Assembly: GCF_007725405.1 (NCBI RefSeq)
Contig: NZ_CP042163.1
Span: 3,472,001 to 3,536,000 of the forward strand
Length of the DNA: 64,000 nucleotides
From: Shouchella miscanthi
GTDB taxonomy: Bacteria; Bacillota; Bacilli; Bacillales; Bacillaceae_D
Reading direction: 5' to 3'
The position numbers and the translations under genes are program-made. The notes beneath the pieces were generated by a model. That model saw only the letters and a program-made list of their open reading frames with translations. It had not been told where the DNA came from and made no database searches. Every line of letters begins with the position of its first letter. The first letter of the stretch is position 1. This document shows, piece after piece, positions 7,866 through 16,759 of this stretch.

Positions 7866-8777
7866 TTGAAAAAAAAGGTGATGGGTTCAACGCTTGTAGC
7901 AGCAACAGCGCTTATGTTAGCAGCATGTGGAGATGGGGGAGACGAGGCTTTTGAGCCAACTGACAAATTACGAGTTCAGTTCGTTCCATCTCAAAATGCA
8001 GAGACACTAGATGTCATTGCTCAGCCGCTTGAAGACTTACTTTCAGAAGAATTAGACGGTATTGAAGTAGAAGTGTCCGTGTCAACGGATTATCCATCTG
8101 TTATTACAGCGCTTGGTTCAGGATCAGTGGATGTTGGGTTCTTACCTCCTAGTGCATACGTAACGGCTAAAGAAGAAGGCTTTGCAGAGGTTATTCTTCA
8201 GTCATTACGCTACGGTGTAAACGAAGAAGATGGTACACCAACAGATGAGCTTGTAGAAGGCTACAAATCACAATTCCTTGTTCGCGCAGACTCTGATATT
8301 GAAACACTTGAAGATGTTGAAGGTAAAACAGTTGCATTCCAAGGTCGCTCATCATCTGCCGGGTATGTATGGCCAGCAGCTAGCTTACTCGATATTGGAA
8401 TTGATCCTGAAACAGATGTTAATGCAGTTGAACGTCAAGGACATGACCAAGCTATTTTAAGTTTACTTGATGAATCTGTCGATGTAGCCGTTACTTTCCA
8501 AGACGCTCGTAATACTGTTGCAAATGATTTCCCTGACGTATGGGAAACAACGCGGGTTATTGCGACAACAGAAATGATTCCAAATGACACAATCTCAGTT
8601 CGATCAGATATGTCAGAAGAATGGCAAGAAAAATTACAAACGGCCTTTATTAACATTGGTAAAAGTGAAGTAGGTCGCCAAATTATCTTTGATGTGTATT
8701 CACATGAAGGCTATATGGAATCAGAAGATAGCAACTTTGATATCGTTCGTCAATATGAGGAAGAAATCGGAGAATAA
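7866..8777 (+). CDS. phnD: Phosphonate/phosphite ABC transporter substrate-binding lipoprotein
   Basis: 303 aa. A lipoprotein signal (KKKVMGST, lipobox LAAC with Cys21) anchors the protein outside the membrane. The body has PhnD-family features: FVPSQNAET, GSVDVGFLPPSAYV and KTVAFQGRSSSAGYVWP, with the RSSSAGY segment forming the anion-binding loop. The start is a TTG at 7866 behind TAGGGGGAT. It is the first gene of phnDCEE. No C-P lyase or phosphonatase genes are near, so the ligand could be a phosphonate, phosphite or a related oxyanion. Confidence 0.92.
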   Translation: MKKKVMGSTLVAATALMLAACGDGGDEAFEPTDKLRVQFVPSQNAETLDVIAQPLEDLLSEELDGIEVEVSVSTDYPSVITALGSGSVDVGFLPPSAYVTAKEEGFAEVILQSLRYGVNEEDGTPTDELVEGYKSQFLVRADSDIETLEDVEGKTVAFQGRSSSAGYVWPAASLLDIGIDPETDVNAVERQGHDQAILSLLDESVDVAVTFQDARNTVANDFPDVWETTRVIATTEMIPNDTISVRSDMSEEWQEKLQTAFINIGKSEVGRQIIFDVYSHEGYMESEDSNFDIVRQYEEEIGE

Positions 8778-8807
8778 ATTTTAGTTATTTACGACTATAC
8801 GCTCTTT

Positions 8808-8836
8808 GAGCCCGTTCATCTTACATGTACGGGCTC
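8808..8836 (+). terminator. Hairpin between phnD and phnC, partial terminator or mRNA-processing stem
   Basis: GAGCCCGT (8808-8815) pairs perfectly with ACGGGCTC (8829-8836). TACTACTCTT follows rather than a solid T-run. Such a stem can protect or truncate the phnD transcript so that more binding protein than membrane components is made. Confidence 0.6.
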
Positions 8837-8887
8837 TACTACTCTTAATACTGTTAGATTATGATTTATGTAGAAAGTTGGGACGTA

Positions 8888-9688
8888 ATGATCGAAATTA
8901 AGAATGTGTCTAAAGTTTATCCAAACGGCACAAAAGGATTACAGAACATCAATTTAACGATTGAACAAGGTGAATTCGTCGTCATTGTTGGCTTATCAGG
9001 CGCTGGAAAGTCCACCTTGCTTCGCTCTATTAACCGATTAAATGAGATTACTGAAGGCGAAATCTTAATTAATGACCAATCTATTACGACAGCAAAAGGA
9101 CGCACTTTACGCAAGATACGCCAACAGACGTCTATGATCTTCCAAAGCTTTAACTTAGTAAAACGTTCATCTGTGTTGCGAAATGTCTTGTCTGGTCGGG
9201 TTGGTTACCATGGTACGCTACGAACGACTCTTAATCTATTTCCGAAGTATGACGTAGAACTAGCGCTACAAGCATTAGATCGAGTAAATATTGTTGAAAA
9301 AGCCTATGCAAAAGCAAGCGATCTTTCTGGTGGACAGCAGCAACGTGTGGCCATTGCACGCGCTCTTGCTCAGCAGCCAAGCGTTATATTAGCCGATGAA
9401 CCTACTGCTTCTCTTGATCCATTAACAACAAAGCAAGTAATGGATGATTTGAAACGCATTAATAAAGAAGATAAGATTACGACAATCGTTAATCTGCATT
9501 TTATAGATTTAGCACGTGAATATGCGACAAGAATTATTGGATTACGTGCAGGAGAAGTTGTATTTGACGGACCCGTTTCCGAAGCGACTGATGAGAAGTT
9601 CGCAGAAATTTATGGTCGACCGATTCAAGAGGATGAGCTTTTAGGGGAGGATTTACATGAGCCAGCCACTCCACCAACAACTAACTAA
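8888..9688 (+). CDS. phnC: Phosphonate ABC transporter ATP-binding protein
   Basis: 266 aa from ATG 8888. Walker [10 protein letters not shown] lies at residues 35-43, the signature is [15 protein letters not shown] and Walker B ends [11 protein letters not shown]. An upstream in-frame ATG at 8861 would add nine residues but has no ribosome-binding site, so 8888 is preferred. The 3' end overlaps phnE by 32 nt. It energises uptake with the two permeases that follow. Confidence 0.93.
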   Translation: MIEIKNVSKVYPNGTKGLQNINLTIEQGEFVVIVGLSGAGKSTLLRSINRLNEITEGEILINDQSITTAKGRTLRKIRQQTSMIFQSFNLVKRSSVLRNVLSGRVGYHGTLRTTLNLFPKYDVELALQALDRVNIVEKAYAKASDLSGGQQQRVAIARALAQQPSVILADEPTASLDPLTTKQVMDDLKRINKEDKITTIVNLHFIDLAREYATRIIGLRAGEVVFDGPVSEATDEKFAEIYGRPIQEDELLGEDLHEPATPPTTN

Positions 9689-10445
9689 GCCACCTAAAAC
9701 AAAGCTCTACACTACGCTCGCCTTAATTGCAGCGGTGATTTTAGCAAGCGCTTGGTACATCGATGCCAACCCACTCACGTTGATTGAGCGCGGTGATCGG
9801 GCATTTGATATTATTGGTCGTATGTTCCCTCCTGATATGAGCTTTTTTATTAGTGCAACGCCTGCGATGCTTGAAACCATTCGTATGGCCTTAATCGGGA
9901 CAACATTCGGTGCTATTCTTGCGATTCCCATTCTATTCTTTTGTGCAGCAAACGTCGCAACACCAGTTTGGATTCACCAACCAGCAAGAATCGCATTGAA
10001 TGCATTGCGTACGGTTCCTGATATTTTACTAGCAGCTATTTTTGCTGCCATATTAGGATTTAATACACTAGCCGGGATTGTTGCTTTAAGTATATTCTCA
10101 ATCGGTGTTATAGGAAAACTTTCTTACGAAGCCGTTGAAAACATTGATAAAGGTCCACTTGAGTCGATGACTTCTGTTGGTGCAAACAAGATCCAGTGGA
10201 TTGTATTTGGTGTTGTACCTCAAGTGCTGCCACAGTTTACTTCCTTTGTACTGTATACACTAGAGATTAATGTACGTGCAGCAGCTATTTTAGGGATTGT
10301 TGGGGCTGGTGGTATTGGACGCCTTTACACAAACTCACTAGCATCCTATTCATTCGACCAAGTATTTGCATTAATTTTGTACACACTAGTTGTTGTGCTT
10401 ATTATTGATTTTATTAGTTTAAAAATTCGGGAGCGCCTAATATGA
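9657..10445 (+). CDS. phnE: Phosphonate ABC transporter permease 1
   Basis: 262 aa membrane protein with about six hydrophobic segments and the inner-membrane-component loop [20 protein letters not shown] that docks PhnC. The C-terminal half, [17 protein letters not shown], is strongly conserved in PhnE. The start lies inside phnC behind AGGGGAGG, and the stop overlaps the next start as ATGA, indicating coupled translation. Confidence 0.92.
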   Translation: MSQPLHQQLTKPPKTKLYTTLALIAAVILASAWYIDANPLTLIERGDRAFDIIGRMFPPDMSFFISATPAMLETIRMALIGTTFGAILAIPILFFCAANVATPVWIHQPARIALNALRTVPDILLAAIFAAILGFNTLAGIVALSIFSIGVIGKLSYEAVENIDKGPLESMTSVGANKIQWIVFGVVPQVLPQFTSFVLYTLEINVRAAAILGIVGAGGIGRLYTNSLASYSFDQVFALILYTLVVVLIIDFISLKIRERLI

Positions 10446-11245
10446 GTGATTTAAGAAGTAAGGTTCAGAAACCGAAAAAGAATCGTATTAAAAACGCATT
10501 TATAATTCTCCTACTTATTCTATTATATGTATGGGGATTTGCAGGCATTAACTTTTCAGGAATTTCACCGAATGCCGGGACTGTTACCTCCGCTATTCTC
10601 GATGGGTTTCTGAATCCTGAATGGAGCTACATCTATCGTCCTGGTCAAGAGGATTTAATACAGAACTTGCTTGAAACGTTCGCAATAGCTCTGGTTGGTA
10701 TTACATTATCCATCGTGCTTTCATTTCCAATAGCTTTCTGGGCTGCTCGCAACTTAAGCGTAAAGCGAATTATTTCTGGTTCCGGAAAATCGTTTTTAAG
10801 TTTCTTCCGTACTTTTCCAGACATCGTCATGGCACTAATCTTTATTGCAATTGTCGGTCCAAGTCCTTACGCTGGGATGCTCGCGCTTGGCGTTAGTGCG
10901 ATGGGGATGCTCGGTAAGCTCTACGCAGAAGAAATTGAAGCGATTGACCCTGGTCCGTCTGAAGCACTTGTTGCCGCTGGTGCAAATAAACTGCAAGTAC
11001 TGCTGTTTGCAGTCGTTCCTCAAGTGTTACCAGGCTTTATTTCCGCCACTCTTTACCGCTTTGAAATTAATTTACGTTCCGCTGCCACTCTCGGTATCGT
11101 TGGGGCTGGTGGTATCGGAGCACCACTTATCTTTGCGATTAATGGACGTAGTTGGGACCGGGTAGCCATTATTTTAATTGGCCTTGTCGTTTTCGTCCTT
11201 GTTATTGATTTAATTTCAAGTGCGTTACGTAAAAAAGTAATCTAA
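10442..11245 (+). CDS. phnE: Phosphonate ABC transporter permease 2
   Basis: 267 aa paralogue of the preceding permease, sharing AGANKLQVLLFAVVPQVLPG and [15 protein letters not shown]. The duplicated permease arrangement (phnC-phnE1-phnE2) is common in Bacillales. A lysine-rich cytoplasmic N-terminus precedes the first membrane segment at about 17-37. It is the last gene of the operon and is followed by a strong terminator. Confidence 0.92.
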   Translation: MSDLRSKVQKPKKNRIKNAFIILLLILLYVWGFAGINFSGISPNAGTVTSAILDGFLNPEWSYIYRPGQEDLIQNLLETFAIALVGITLSIVLSFPIAFWAARNLSVKRIISGSGKSFLSFFRTFPDIVMALIFIAIVGPSPYAGMLALGVSAMGMLGKLYAEEIEAIDPGPSEALVAAGANKLQVLLFAVVPQVLPGFISATLYRFEINLRSAATLGIVGAGGIGAPLIFAINGRSWDRVAIILIGLVVFVLVIDLISSALRKKVI

Positions 11246-11247
11246 TG

Positions 11248-11287
11248 AAAAGGAGCGCTACAGGCAATATACCGTAGCGCTCCTTTT
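11248..11287. terminator. Bidirectional terminator between phn operon and an MDR dehydrogenase gene
   Basis: AAAAGGAGCGCTAC (11248-11261) pairs perfectly with GTAGCGCTCCTTTT (11274-11287). The A/T ends serve the two converging transcripts. Confidence 0.9.
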
Positions 11288-11296
11288 CTAGTACAA

Positions 11297-12304
11297 TCAC
11301 TTCTGTTCGATGACAAGCTTTCCAATCATCTTTCCATCTTCTAACTGTTTATGGGCTTGTTTGAGCGTCTCTGCGGTTAACGGTGATAGCAGTTTCGTCA
11401 TTGTGTGCCGAAGCTTTCCTTCATCAAATTGTTCGCTCATTTTCGTTAACATATGGTGTTGTTCAATTTGATCTTCTGTCTTGAACATCGAGCGAGTAAA
11501 CATAAATTCCCATGAAAATGTCACACTCTTTGCGCGAATTTTTTGCATATCTAAATGATCTTTATTCTCTACAATGGCACAAATCGTTCCTTGAGGCTTG
11601 ATGCAGGCAGCCATACCGTCCCAATGTTGATTAGTATCTGCAAGACATAAAATATAATCAACACTTTCTAGCCTATTGGCTTGTAGCTCTGTGTGCAAAT
11701 CCTCGTAATGATTCACAACAACGTCTGCCCCGAGTGAGTGACACCACTCCTTTGTTTCCTGTCTTGACGCAGTGGCGATAACGGTTAACCCTTGTTGCGA
11801 GGCTAACTGAATGGCAATGGAACCAACACCACCTGCGCCTCCAATAATAAGAATTGACTTTCCTCTGTCTTTTTCCGTGACCTTCATACGATCGTATAGG
11901 GATTCCCATGCTGTAATAGCGGTTAACGGCATTGCGGCAGCTTCAGCAAACGATAAACTTTTTGGTTTTTTTCCTACGAGCCGTTCGTCAACAACCTGAT
12001 ATTCAGCGTTTGATCCGTTTCGAGTCACATCTCCCGCATAATAGACCTCATCACCAGCTTGAAACAACGTACATTGGTCACCGACCGCTTTCACAATACC
12101 AGCTCCATCAAAACCGAGAATACGGAATGCTTCTTCCTCTGGCTTGTTCGCTTTTCGTTGCTTTGTATCGACGGGATTGACGGATACAGCTTTCACTTCA
12201 ATAAGCAGGTCGTAACCCGTTGCTTTAGGGGTTTCGACTTCTTTTTCAACTAGACTATTTTGGTCTTGAATCGGTAAAGCTTTGTAAAATCCAATCGCTT
12301 TCAT
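11297..12304 (-). CDS. Zinc-independent MDR alcohol dehydrogenase/quinone oxidoreductase-like enzyme
   Basis: 335 aa member of the medium-chain dehydrogenase/reductase superfamily, closest in pattern to the adh_fam_1 (YogA-like) group. The GroES-like N-domain has AVSVNPVDTKQR. The Rossmann motif IIGGAGGVGSIAIQLA lies at about 153-168. The Cys/His zinc ligands of classical ADHs are missing, so it is probably an NADPH-dependent quinone or enone reductase. The ATG follows GGAGGAAGAAA. It is monocistronic. The substrate is not predictable. Confidence 0.85.
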   Translation of the reverse strand: MKAIGFYKALPIQDQNSLVEKEVETPKATGYDLLIEVKAVSVNPVDTKQRKANKPEEEAFRILGFDGAGIVKAVGDQCTLFQAGDEVYYAGDVTRNGSNAEYQVVDERLVGKKPKSLSFAEAAAMPLTAITAWESLYDRMKVTEKDRGKSILIIGGAGGVGSIAIQLASQQGLTVIATASRQETKEWCHSLGADVVVNHYEDLHTELQANRLESVDYILCLADTNQHWDGMAACIKPQGTICAIVENKDHLDMQKIRAKSVTFSWEFMFTRSMFKTEDQIEQHHMLTKMSEQFDEGKLRHTMTKLLSPLTAETLKQAHKQLEDGKMIGKLVIEQK

Positions 12305-12435
12305 TTTCTTCCTCCCTCTACACCCTTTCCTTAAGAGTAATCAATTTTACACTTCCCTGTCTACTCTGTTGCAATTATAAGATAAAATTAGTACCTTTAA
12401 GAAAGACATTACTATAGAAAAGCAGGTTATAACCG

Positions 12436-13959
12436 ATGGCAGATACAATACTTATTGAAAAAAACGTCCCCTGTTTGATGCGTGATGGGGTCACACTATA
12501 TGCTACTATTTATCGCCCACAGGAGGACAAGCGCTACCCAGTGCTTCTAACACGAATCGCAGATGGGAAGGACACACATACCTTCCGTTCCACTAACGTC
12601 TTTCAGTTTGTTCAAGAAGGCTACGTTGTCATTATTCAAGATGTGCGAGGGCGTTATGCATCTGAAGGTGTATTTGCGCCATTTGTTCATGAAGAAGAAG
12701 ACGGCTATGATACCATTAACTGGATAAACCAGTTACCATATACCAACAAAAAAATTGCGATGTTTGGAGATCAATACAGTGCGTATACACAGTTTGCAGC
12801 TGCTAAAACTGCTTCTACGTTTCTCTCAGCTCTGTTTCCAATCCATTTGTTTGAGTCAATGCATGCCTTCTCTTATCGAGAGGGGCTATTAAAAAATAAA
12901 GCCTTAATCGATACAACATTAGCCCTTTCAGAGAATGTAATTGAAAAGCGAGACACACGTGCAGAAGATAAAAAGGATCAACGGTTCCATCTTTACGCTT
13001 ACCAAGAGCGTAAAAACCAACTTTACCGTTACAAGGCAATAGACAAACTTCCTGTCTTTAAAATGCTTGGCGTCCAATGGTTGTTTCAAACATTCCTTGA
13101 AGCAGAGAAACCTTCAGAAAACCATCCCCTAAAAAGCTGGCCTGCCTCTTACTTCGTAACAGGTTGGTTTGACGAACATGCCGCCCATACATTAGCAGCT
13201 TTTCAAACAGCACGAAAGCAAGACGAAGATAAGCACCTGCTCCTCATTGGGCCATGGAAAACTGGCACATTATCCATGCCTACTTTACCGCATCCATTTG
13301 GGTATACAACGAACAATGAGTCGCTAGCAAATGGAGGTAGTTTAACTGATTTTCATGTACGGTGGTTTGATCACTGGCTGAAAAACAAACGCAATGGCGT
13401 AAACGAAGATGCACCTGTTTTACTGTTTGTAATGGGCATTAATAAATGGCGTAAAGAGCGCTCGTGGCCGCTTGAAGAGGAAGATGTTCACTATACACCC
13501 TTTTCATTTGCAGCATCTCAACAGGACGAAGCTTATACTCTCGTTCATCAAGGGGAAGATTCATCTATTCTGAGCTTTACTCATGCACCTTTTACTGAGG
13601 CTCACGAACTAATTGGCTCTCCTACTTTACGATACCAGTTACCGAAACATACACAGCTATCAAGCTTCTATGTACGTCTCTATGTTCTAAACGAAGAAGA
13701 TGAAGCGTTTCTGTTATCAGATGGACTCGTAAAACGATCGGATACTGATGACCAAAGTGTGACCGTTACTCTCTCACCTGTTGCGTATCATTTTAAAAAA
13801 GGAGAACGGATTTCCATTGGTTTTTCAGCAGTTCCTTTAGAAAGGTATCGTACCACCGTTGGTAAGGTGCAAGAAGAAGATCTTCATACATTGCTTCCAC
13901 ATCTTATTAAACGTGCAACACAGTTAACACTTCCGTTCGCAAAACAACCTTTACGTTAA
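12436..13959 (+). CDS. CocE/NonD-like hydrolase-fold protein lacking catalytic Ser and His
   Basis: 507 aa with the layout of CocE/X-Pro dipeptidyl-peptidase (S15) proteins: an alpha/beta-hydrolase domain (RGRYASEGVF and DGYDTINW at 71-96; GWFDEH near 243-248) and a C-terminal jelly-roll (about 340-500). The nucleophile elbow, normally GxSYxG, reads GDQYSAYTQ (111-119), so the Ser is Gln113. The segment normally GPWxH reads GPWKTG, so the His is Thr276. The candidate Asp246 remains. The rest is intact with no frameshift. Two of three triad residues are lost, which suggests a non-hydrolytic or altered role. Start context is weak (AGGTTATAACCG before ATG). Confidence 0.8.
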   Translation: MADTILIEKNVPCLMRDGVTLYATIYRPQEDKRYPVLLTRIADGKDTHTFRSTNVFQFVQEGYVVIIQDVRGRYASEGVFAPFVHEEEDGYDTINWINQLPYTNKKIAMFGDQYSAYTQFAAAKTASTFLSALFPIHLFESMHAFSYREGLLKNKALIDTTLALSENVIEKRDTRAEDKKDQRFHLYAYQERKNQLYRYKAIDKLPVFKMLGVQWLFQTFLEAEKPSENHPLKSWPASYFVTGWFDEHAAHTLAAFQTARKQDEDKHLLLIGPWKTGTLSMPTLPHPFGYTTNNESLANGGSLTDFHVRWFDHWLKNKRNGVNEDAPVLLFVMGINKWRKERSWPLEEEDVHYTPFSFAASQQDEAYTLVHQGEDSSILSFTHAPFTEAHELIGSPTLRYQLPKHTQLSSFYVRLYVLNEEDEAFLLSDGLVKRSDTDDQSVTVTLSPVAYHFKKGERISIGFSAVPLERYRTTVGKVQEEDLHTLLPHLIKRATQLTLPFAKQPLR

Positions 13960-13989
13960 AAAACCAGCCTCATACAAGAGGCTGGTTTT
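13958..13989. terminator. Bidirectional terminator between the CocE-like and cyclophilin genes
   Basis: AAAACCAGCCTC (13960-13971) and GAGGCTGGTTTT (13978-13989) form a perfect 12-bp stem with a 6-nt loop, serving both converging genes. Confidence 0.9.
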
Positions 13990-13992
13990 CCT

Positions 13993-14640
13993 TTATCGTT
14001 CTATTACAATCGATTGGATGACTTGTTCTTGACCTGCTACTGGGCTCTCACCTTGCTTATCCACAGTGGCAATCTGATCCACGATGTCCATACCGTCTAT
14101 TACTTTACCGAAGGCAGCGTAGTCACCGTCGAGGTAGGTAGCATCACCGTGGACAATAAAAAACTTGGAGCCAGCCGTATCCATTCCTTGTGATCTCGCC
14201 ATTGAAAGAACACCAGGCTCATGACTAAGGTCATTTTCAACGCCATTGCTTTCAAATTCACCTTTAATGCTGTATCCAGGTCCGCCTGAACCATTCCCAT
14301 TTGGGTCTCCACCTTGGATCATAAAACCTTCAATGATACGGTGAAAACGTAATCCGTCATAGAAGCCATCTTCTGCAAGAGCAACAAAATTATTAACGGA
14401 GATCGGAGCAATTTCTGGGTATAGTTCCACCGTTATTTCCCCGCCATCTTCCATTTCAATTGTCGCAATGGGTGTATCGTCAGCTTCTACAGGCACTTCC
14501 GGCACCCCTTCGGTAGCTGTTTCGTTGGACGCTCCTGCAGTCTGAGCATCATCATCAACGTTCTCCCCTTCACTAGTACCACAAGCTGCAAAGACTAGTA
14601 AACTTAAAACAATCAACCATCCATATTTCAATTCTTTCAC
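13993..14640 (-). CDS. Cyclophilin-type peptidyl-prolyl isomerase lipoprotein
   Basis: 215 aa. The lipoprotein signal ends in LVFAAC (Cys20) and is followed by an acidic Ser/Thr/Glu-rich linker to about residue 55. The cyclophilin domain carries FHRIIEGFMIQGGDPNG, with the catalytic Arg in FHR, and then GSKFFIVHGD. It should catalyse proline isomerisation in proteins at the outer face of the membrane. Its start overlaps the stop of another lipoprotein gene upstream by 4 nt, so the two are co-translated and may work together. Confidence 0.9.
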   Translation of the reverse strand: MKELKYGWLIVLSLLVFAACGTSEGENVDDDAQTAGASNETATEGVPEVPVEADDTPIATIEMEDGGEITVELYPEIAPISVNNFVALAEDGFYDGLRFHRIIEGFMIQGGDPNGNGSGGPGYSIKGEFESNGVENDLSHEPGVLSMARSQGMDTAGSKFFIVHGDATYLDGDYAAFGKVIDGMDIVDQIATVDKQGESPVAGQEQVIQSIVIER

Positions 14641-15383
14641 TCCTCGTTCGCTGTATCAAGACTTCCATCCTCTTCATCAACGCTCTTTTCTGCTATTCCT
14701 TCATTTTCATCTTCATGAATAATAACACGAGCAGTATCCGACTGAGCAGGAATCCCTTCTGTCACTTTACTCCGAGGAATGACTTCCACGATTAACCCAA
14801 GCGTTAAATCACCATTAAAGCGCTCGTATTCTTGATTTTCGTTCATGAGCAATACTTCAGTAGCTGGGTCATAATTAAATCGAGTACCTGATTCATAGTG
14901 ACCATCTTCACCGGAAACAAAGAAAGTCTGTTCTTCTTCATTTACGTTTGAGATTTTGCCCGTAATGGACATATCTTTAGATTGAATAACAATTTTTGTA
15001 GCGACCGTTTCATCGCTACCTTCATCGTTTAGTTCTTCATATACAGTGACATCAATATCATTTTTCAAATAAGACTGGTTAACTCGTAAATAAGACGACA
15101 AATGTTTAATATATACTTCTGTTCGATTACTTAAATGAACCGATTTCTGAGGATCGCCATTCACGTCAAACGATTCAATGCTTGGTAATTCATCTACATC
15201 TTCAGTCGATATGTGAGCGTTTAAACCGGCTACCGCATGCTCGTTGCCTTCGTACTCTATATTTGTGATCGTACCATCAGTAGCAACCATATCATCGTCA
15301 GTTATAACGTTTTGTTGTTCACTACAAGCTGCTAAGATGGCGAATAATCCCGTCGCTACAGCAAAAAAAAGGGCTTGTTTCAA
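14637..15383 (-). CDS. Lipoprotein of unknown function with two beta-rich repeats
   Basis: About 248 aa. The lipobox LAAC lies near residue 20, followed by an acidic mature chain. Two segments resemble each other, DGTITNIEYEG (about 36) and TGKISNVNEEEQ (about 143), suggesting a pair of small beta-barrel (OB-like) units, and the tail is Glu/Asp-rich. The TTG at 15383 is preferred because GAGAGGTG lies 8 nt before it; a GTG at 15392 would be inside that site. It is coupled to the cyclophilin lipoprotein gene by a 4-nt overlap. I do not recognise the family. Confidence 0.7.
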   Translation of the reverse strand: MKQALFFAVATGLFAILAACSEQQNVITDDDMVATDGTITNIEYEGNEHAVAGLNAHISTEDVDELPSIESFDVNGDPQKSVHLSNRTEVYIKHLSSYLRVNQSYLKNDIDVTVYEELNDEGSDETVATKIVIQSKDMSITGKISNVNEEEQTFFVSGEDGHYESGTRFNYDPATEVLLMNENQEYERFNGDLTLGLIVEVIPRSKVTEGIPAQSDTARVIIHEDENEGIAEKSVDEEDGSLDTANEE

Positions 15384-15514
15384 TGAATCCACACCTCTCT
15401 TGCTCCTTTTTACCTAGTATAACCCAAAATAAATCATTACGCTTTCTTAACAAGTGCATTTCAATAATATCACACAACCCGTTTGACAAATGCCCATACT
15501 TTTAAAAAAATGTG

Positions 15515-15523
15515 TGCTATACT
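15515..15523 (+). promoter_or_regulatory. Extended -10 promoter before the DUF3900-like gene
   Basis: TG-C-TATACT forms an extended -10. The nearest TTGACA (15483-15488) is about 29 nt upstream, too far to be its -35. The transcript would start about 30 nt before the coding region. Confidence 0.45.
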
Positions 15524-15558
15524 CCTCATAGAAAATGGATCGGAGAGAGGATTTGTTT

Positions 15559-16617
15559 ATGGAGTTTTCAATTTCTTATTTATCTTTTTACGTTATTGAG
15601 ATTGATCAACAAAAAGATCAGCGAACCTATAGTCATTACCAAACATTGGATGCAGCGACATTTGAAAATAGTGCCCTTTCCCAATTCTTAGAAGGAGAAT
15701 TAAAGAGAATTGTAAAACGGAAAGCACAGTCCCATCCCAATCATGCACAAGCACCAACGAAACTAGGTGAATTCGTAACGGAAGGCAATCATCCTCTTGA
15801 ATCGAACCCAAATTATGCGCTTTTTCAAAGAGCCCTTCATGCAACAACTAGTACTGATTTCAAAAAAGAAAGTGAATCATTTGTAGAAACGTATGTTCAA
15901 ACGAGCGCCGTTCGAGGAGGCGTTTTTCTCGTTTGCCAAGCAAAACCAAAAAAATACTTTGATGACTTATTTCTTTTTATATTAAAATGTGATTTTCAAG
16001 ATGATATTGCGGTTCTGAGCGACGCCAATACACTTGTTAAAAAAGTGGAAAGAGCGATTACCACGAAAAATATGAAGTCGATTCAGTATCCATACATGAT
16101 TGAAGAGGGCATGCTCGAACACACTAAAGTGAAAATTCATCAGTCTTCACATGCACGATACTTTGAAGATTTCCTTCCATTCGTTACTTACGGAGACCCA
16201 ATGCCAGAAGTAATCAAAACCCAAGTACAGACAATGGTTCAAGATCATGTCAATGAAACCTTTTCCTCTGAGAGTTCAGAAAGACAAGAAATGGAAGAGC
16301 GCTTAGAGTCATGGTCAGCTAGTGAGACGAGGGAATTACAAGAACAGTTAAATCACCATCAAGTCGTAGAAGCAACAGCAGCCATTACGGCTCACATACC
16401 TGATTCAAAAACAACGATTAAATTGGGTGACGTTGTCGTTAAATTTCCCCTAGACGCATATGGGGATAACGTTCACCTTGCGAAATATAATGATCGCTAT
16501 GTACTTGTTGTTGATGCCGAACAGGTTACATTTGATAAAAATGCTTCTCCCATTGAGTTTTTAAAGCCTGACCACTTAGAGGCGGTTATTCAACGCATGC
16601 AAGCCGATGACGAGTAA
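15559..16617 (+). CDS. Conserved Bacillales protein, DUF3900-like
   Basis: 352 aa from ATG 15559, which follows CGGAGAGAGGA at 7 nt; an earlier ATG at 15535 overlaps that site and is rejected. No signal peptide or membrane segment is seen. Recognisable segments are SAVRGGVFLVCQAKPKKYFD near 122-141, HQSSHARYFEDFLPF near 196-210, and a charged Glu/Gln/Arg-rich helical stretch near 235-275. The pattern fits my memory of DUF3900, a functionally unknown family, with faint resemblance to nucleoid-associated NdpA/YejK. The function is unknown; it is a single-gene unit. Confidence 0.6.
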   Translation: MEFSISYLSFYVIEIDQQKDQRTYSHYQTLDAATFENSALSQFLEGELKRIVKRKAQSHPNHAQAPTKLGEFVTEGNHPLESNPNYALFQRALHATTSTDFKKESESFVETYVQTSAVRGGVFLVCQAKPKKYFDDLFLFILKCDFQDDIAVLSDANTLVKKVERAITTKNMKSIQYPYMIEEGMLEHTKVKIHQSSHARYFEDFLPFVTYGDPMPEVIKTQVQTMVQDHVNETFSSESSERQEMEERLESWSASETRELQEQLNHHQVVEATAAITAHIPDSKTTIKLGDVVVKFPLDAYGDNVHLAKYNDRYVLVVDAEQVTFDKNASPIEFLKPDHLEAVIQRMQADDE

Positions 16618-16682
16618 ATGGATGCGTCGTTCAGCTTTTCAAAATACTAATAACGACTACCGTTAATTTAACTGATTTTACT

Positions 16683-16746
16683 AGAAAAAGCGCTACCGGC
16701 GGCCGTTTCTGATAAGAAAGGGGTCGTAGGTTCGCGCTTTTTTTTG
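16683..16746. terminator. Compound bidirectional terminator with branched stem
   Basis: An outer stem AAAAAGCGC (16685-16693) with GCGCTTTTT (from 16734) encloses CTAC/GTAG pairing and a TTTCT/AGAAA hairpin. T-tracts at both ends suit the two converging genes. The internal structure is larger than a simple terminator needs. Confidence 0.65.
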
Positions 16747-16759
16747 CAACTACTCTATA

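Noticed and set aside
7769-7954. 61-codon frame overlapping the phnD start
   Set aside because: It spans the phn promoter and runs into the clear lipoprotein signal of PhnD in another frame.
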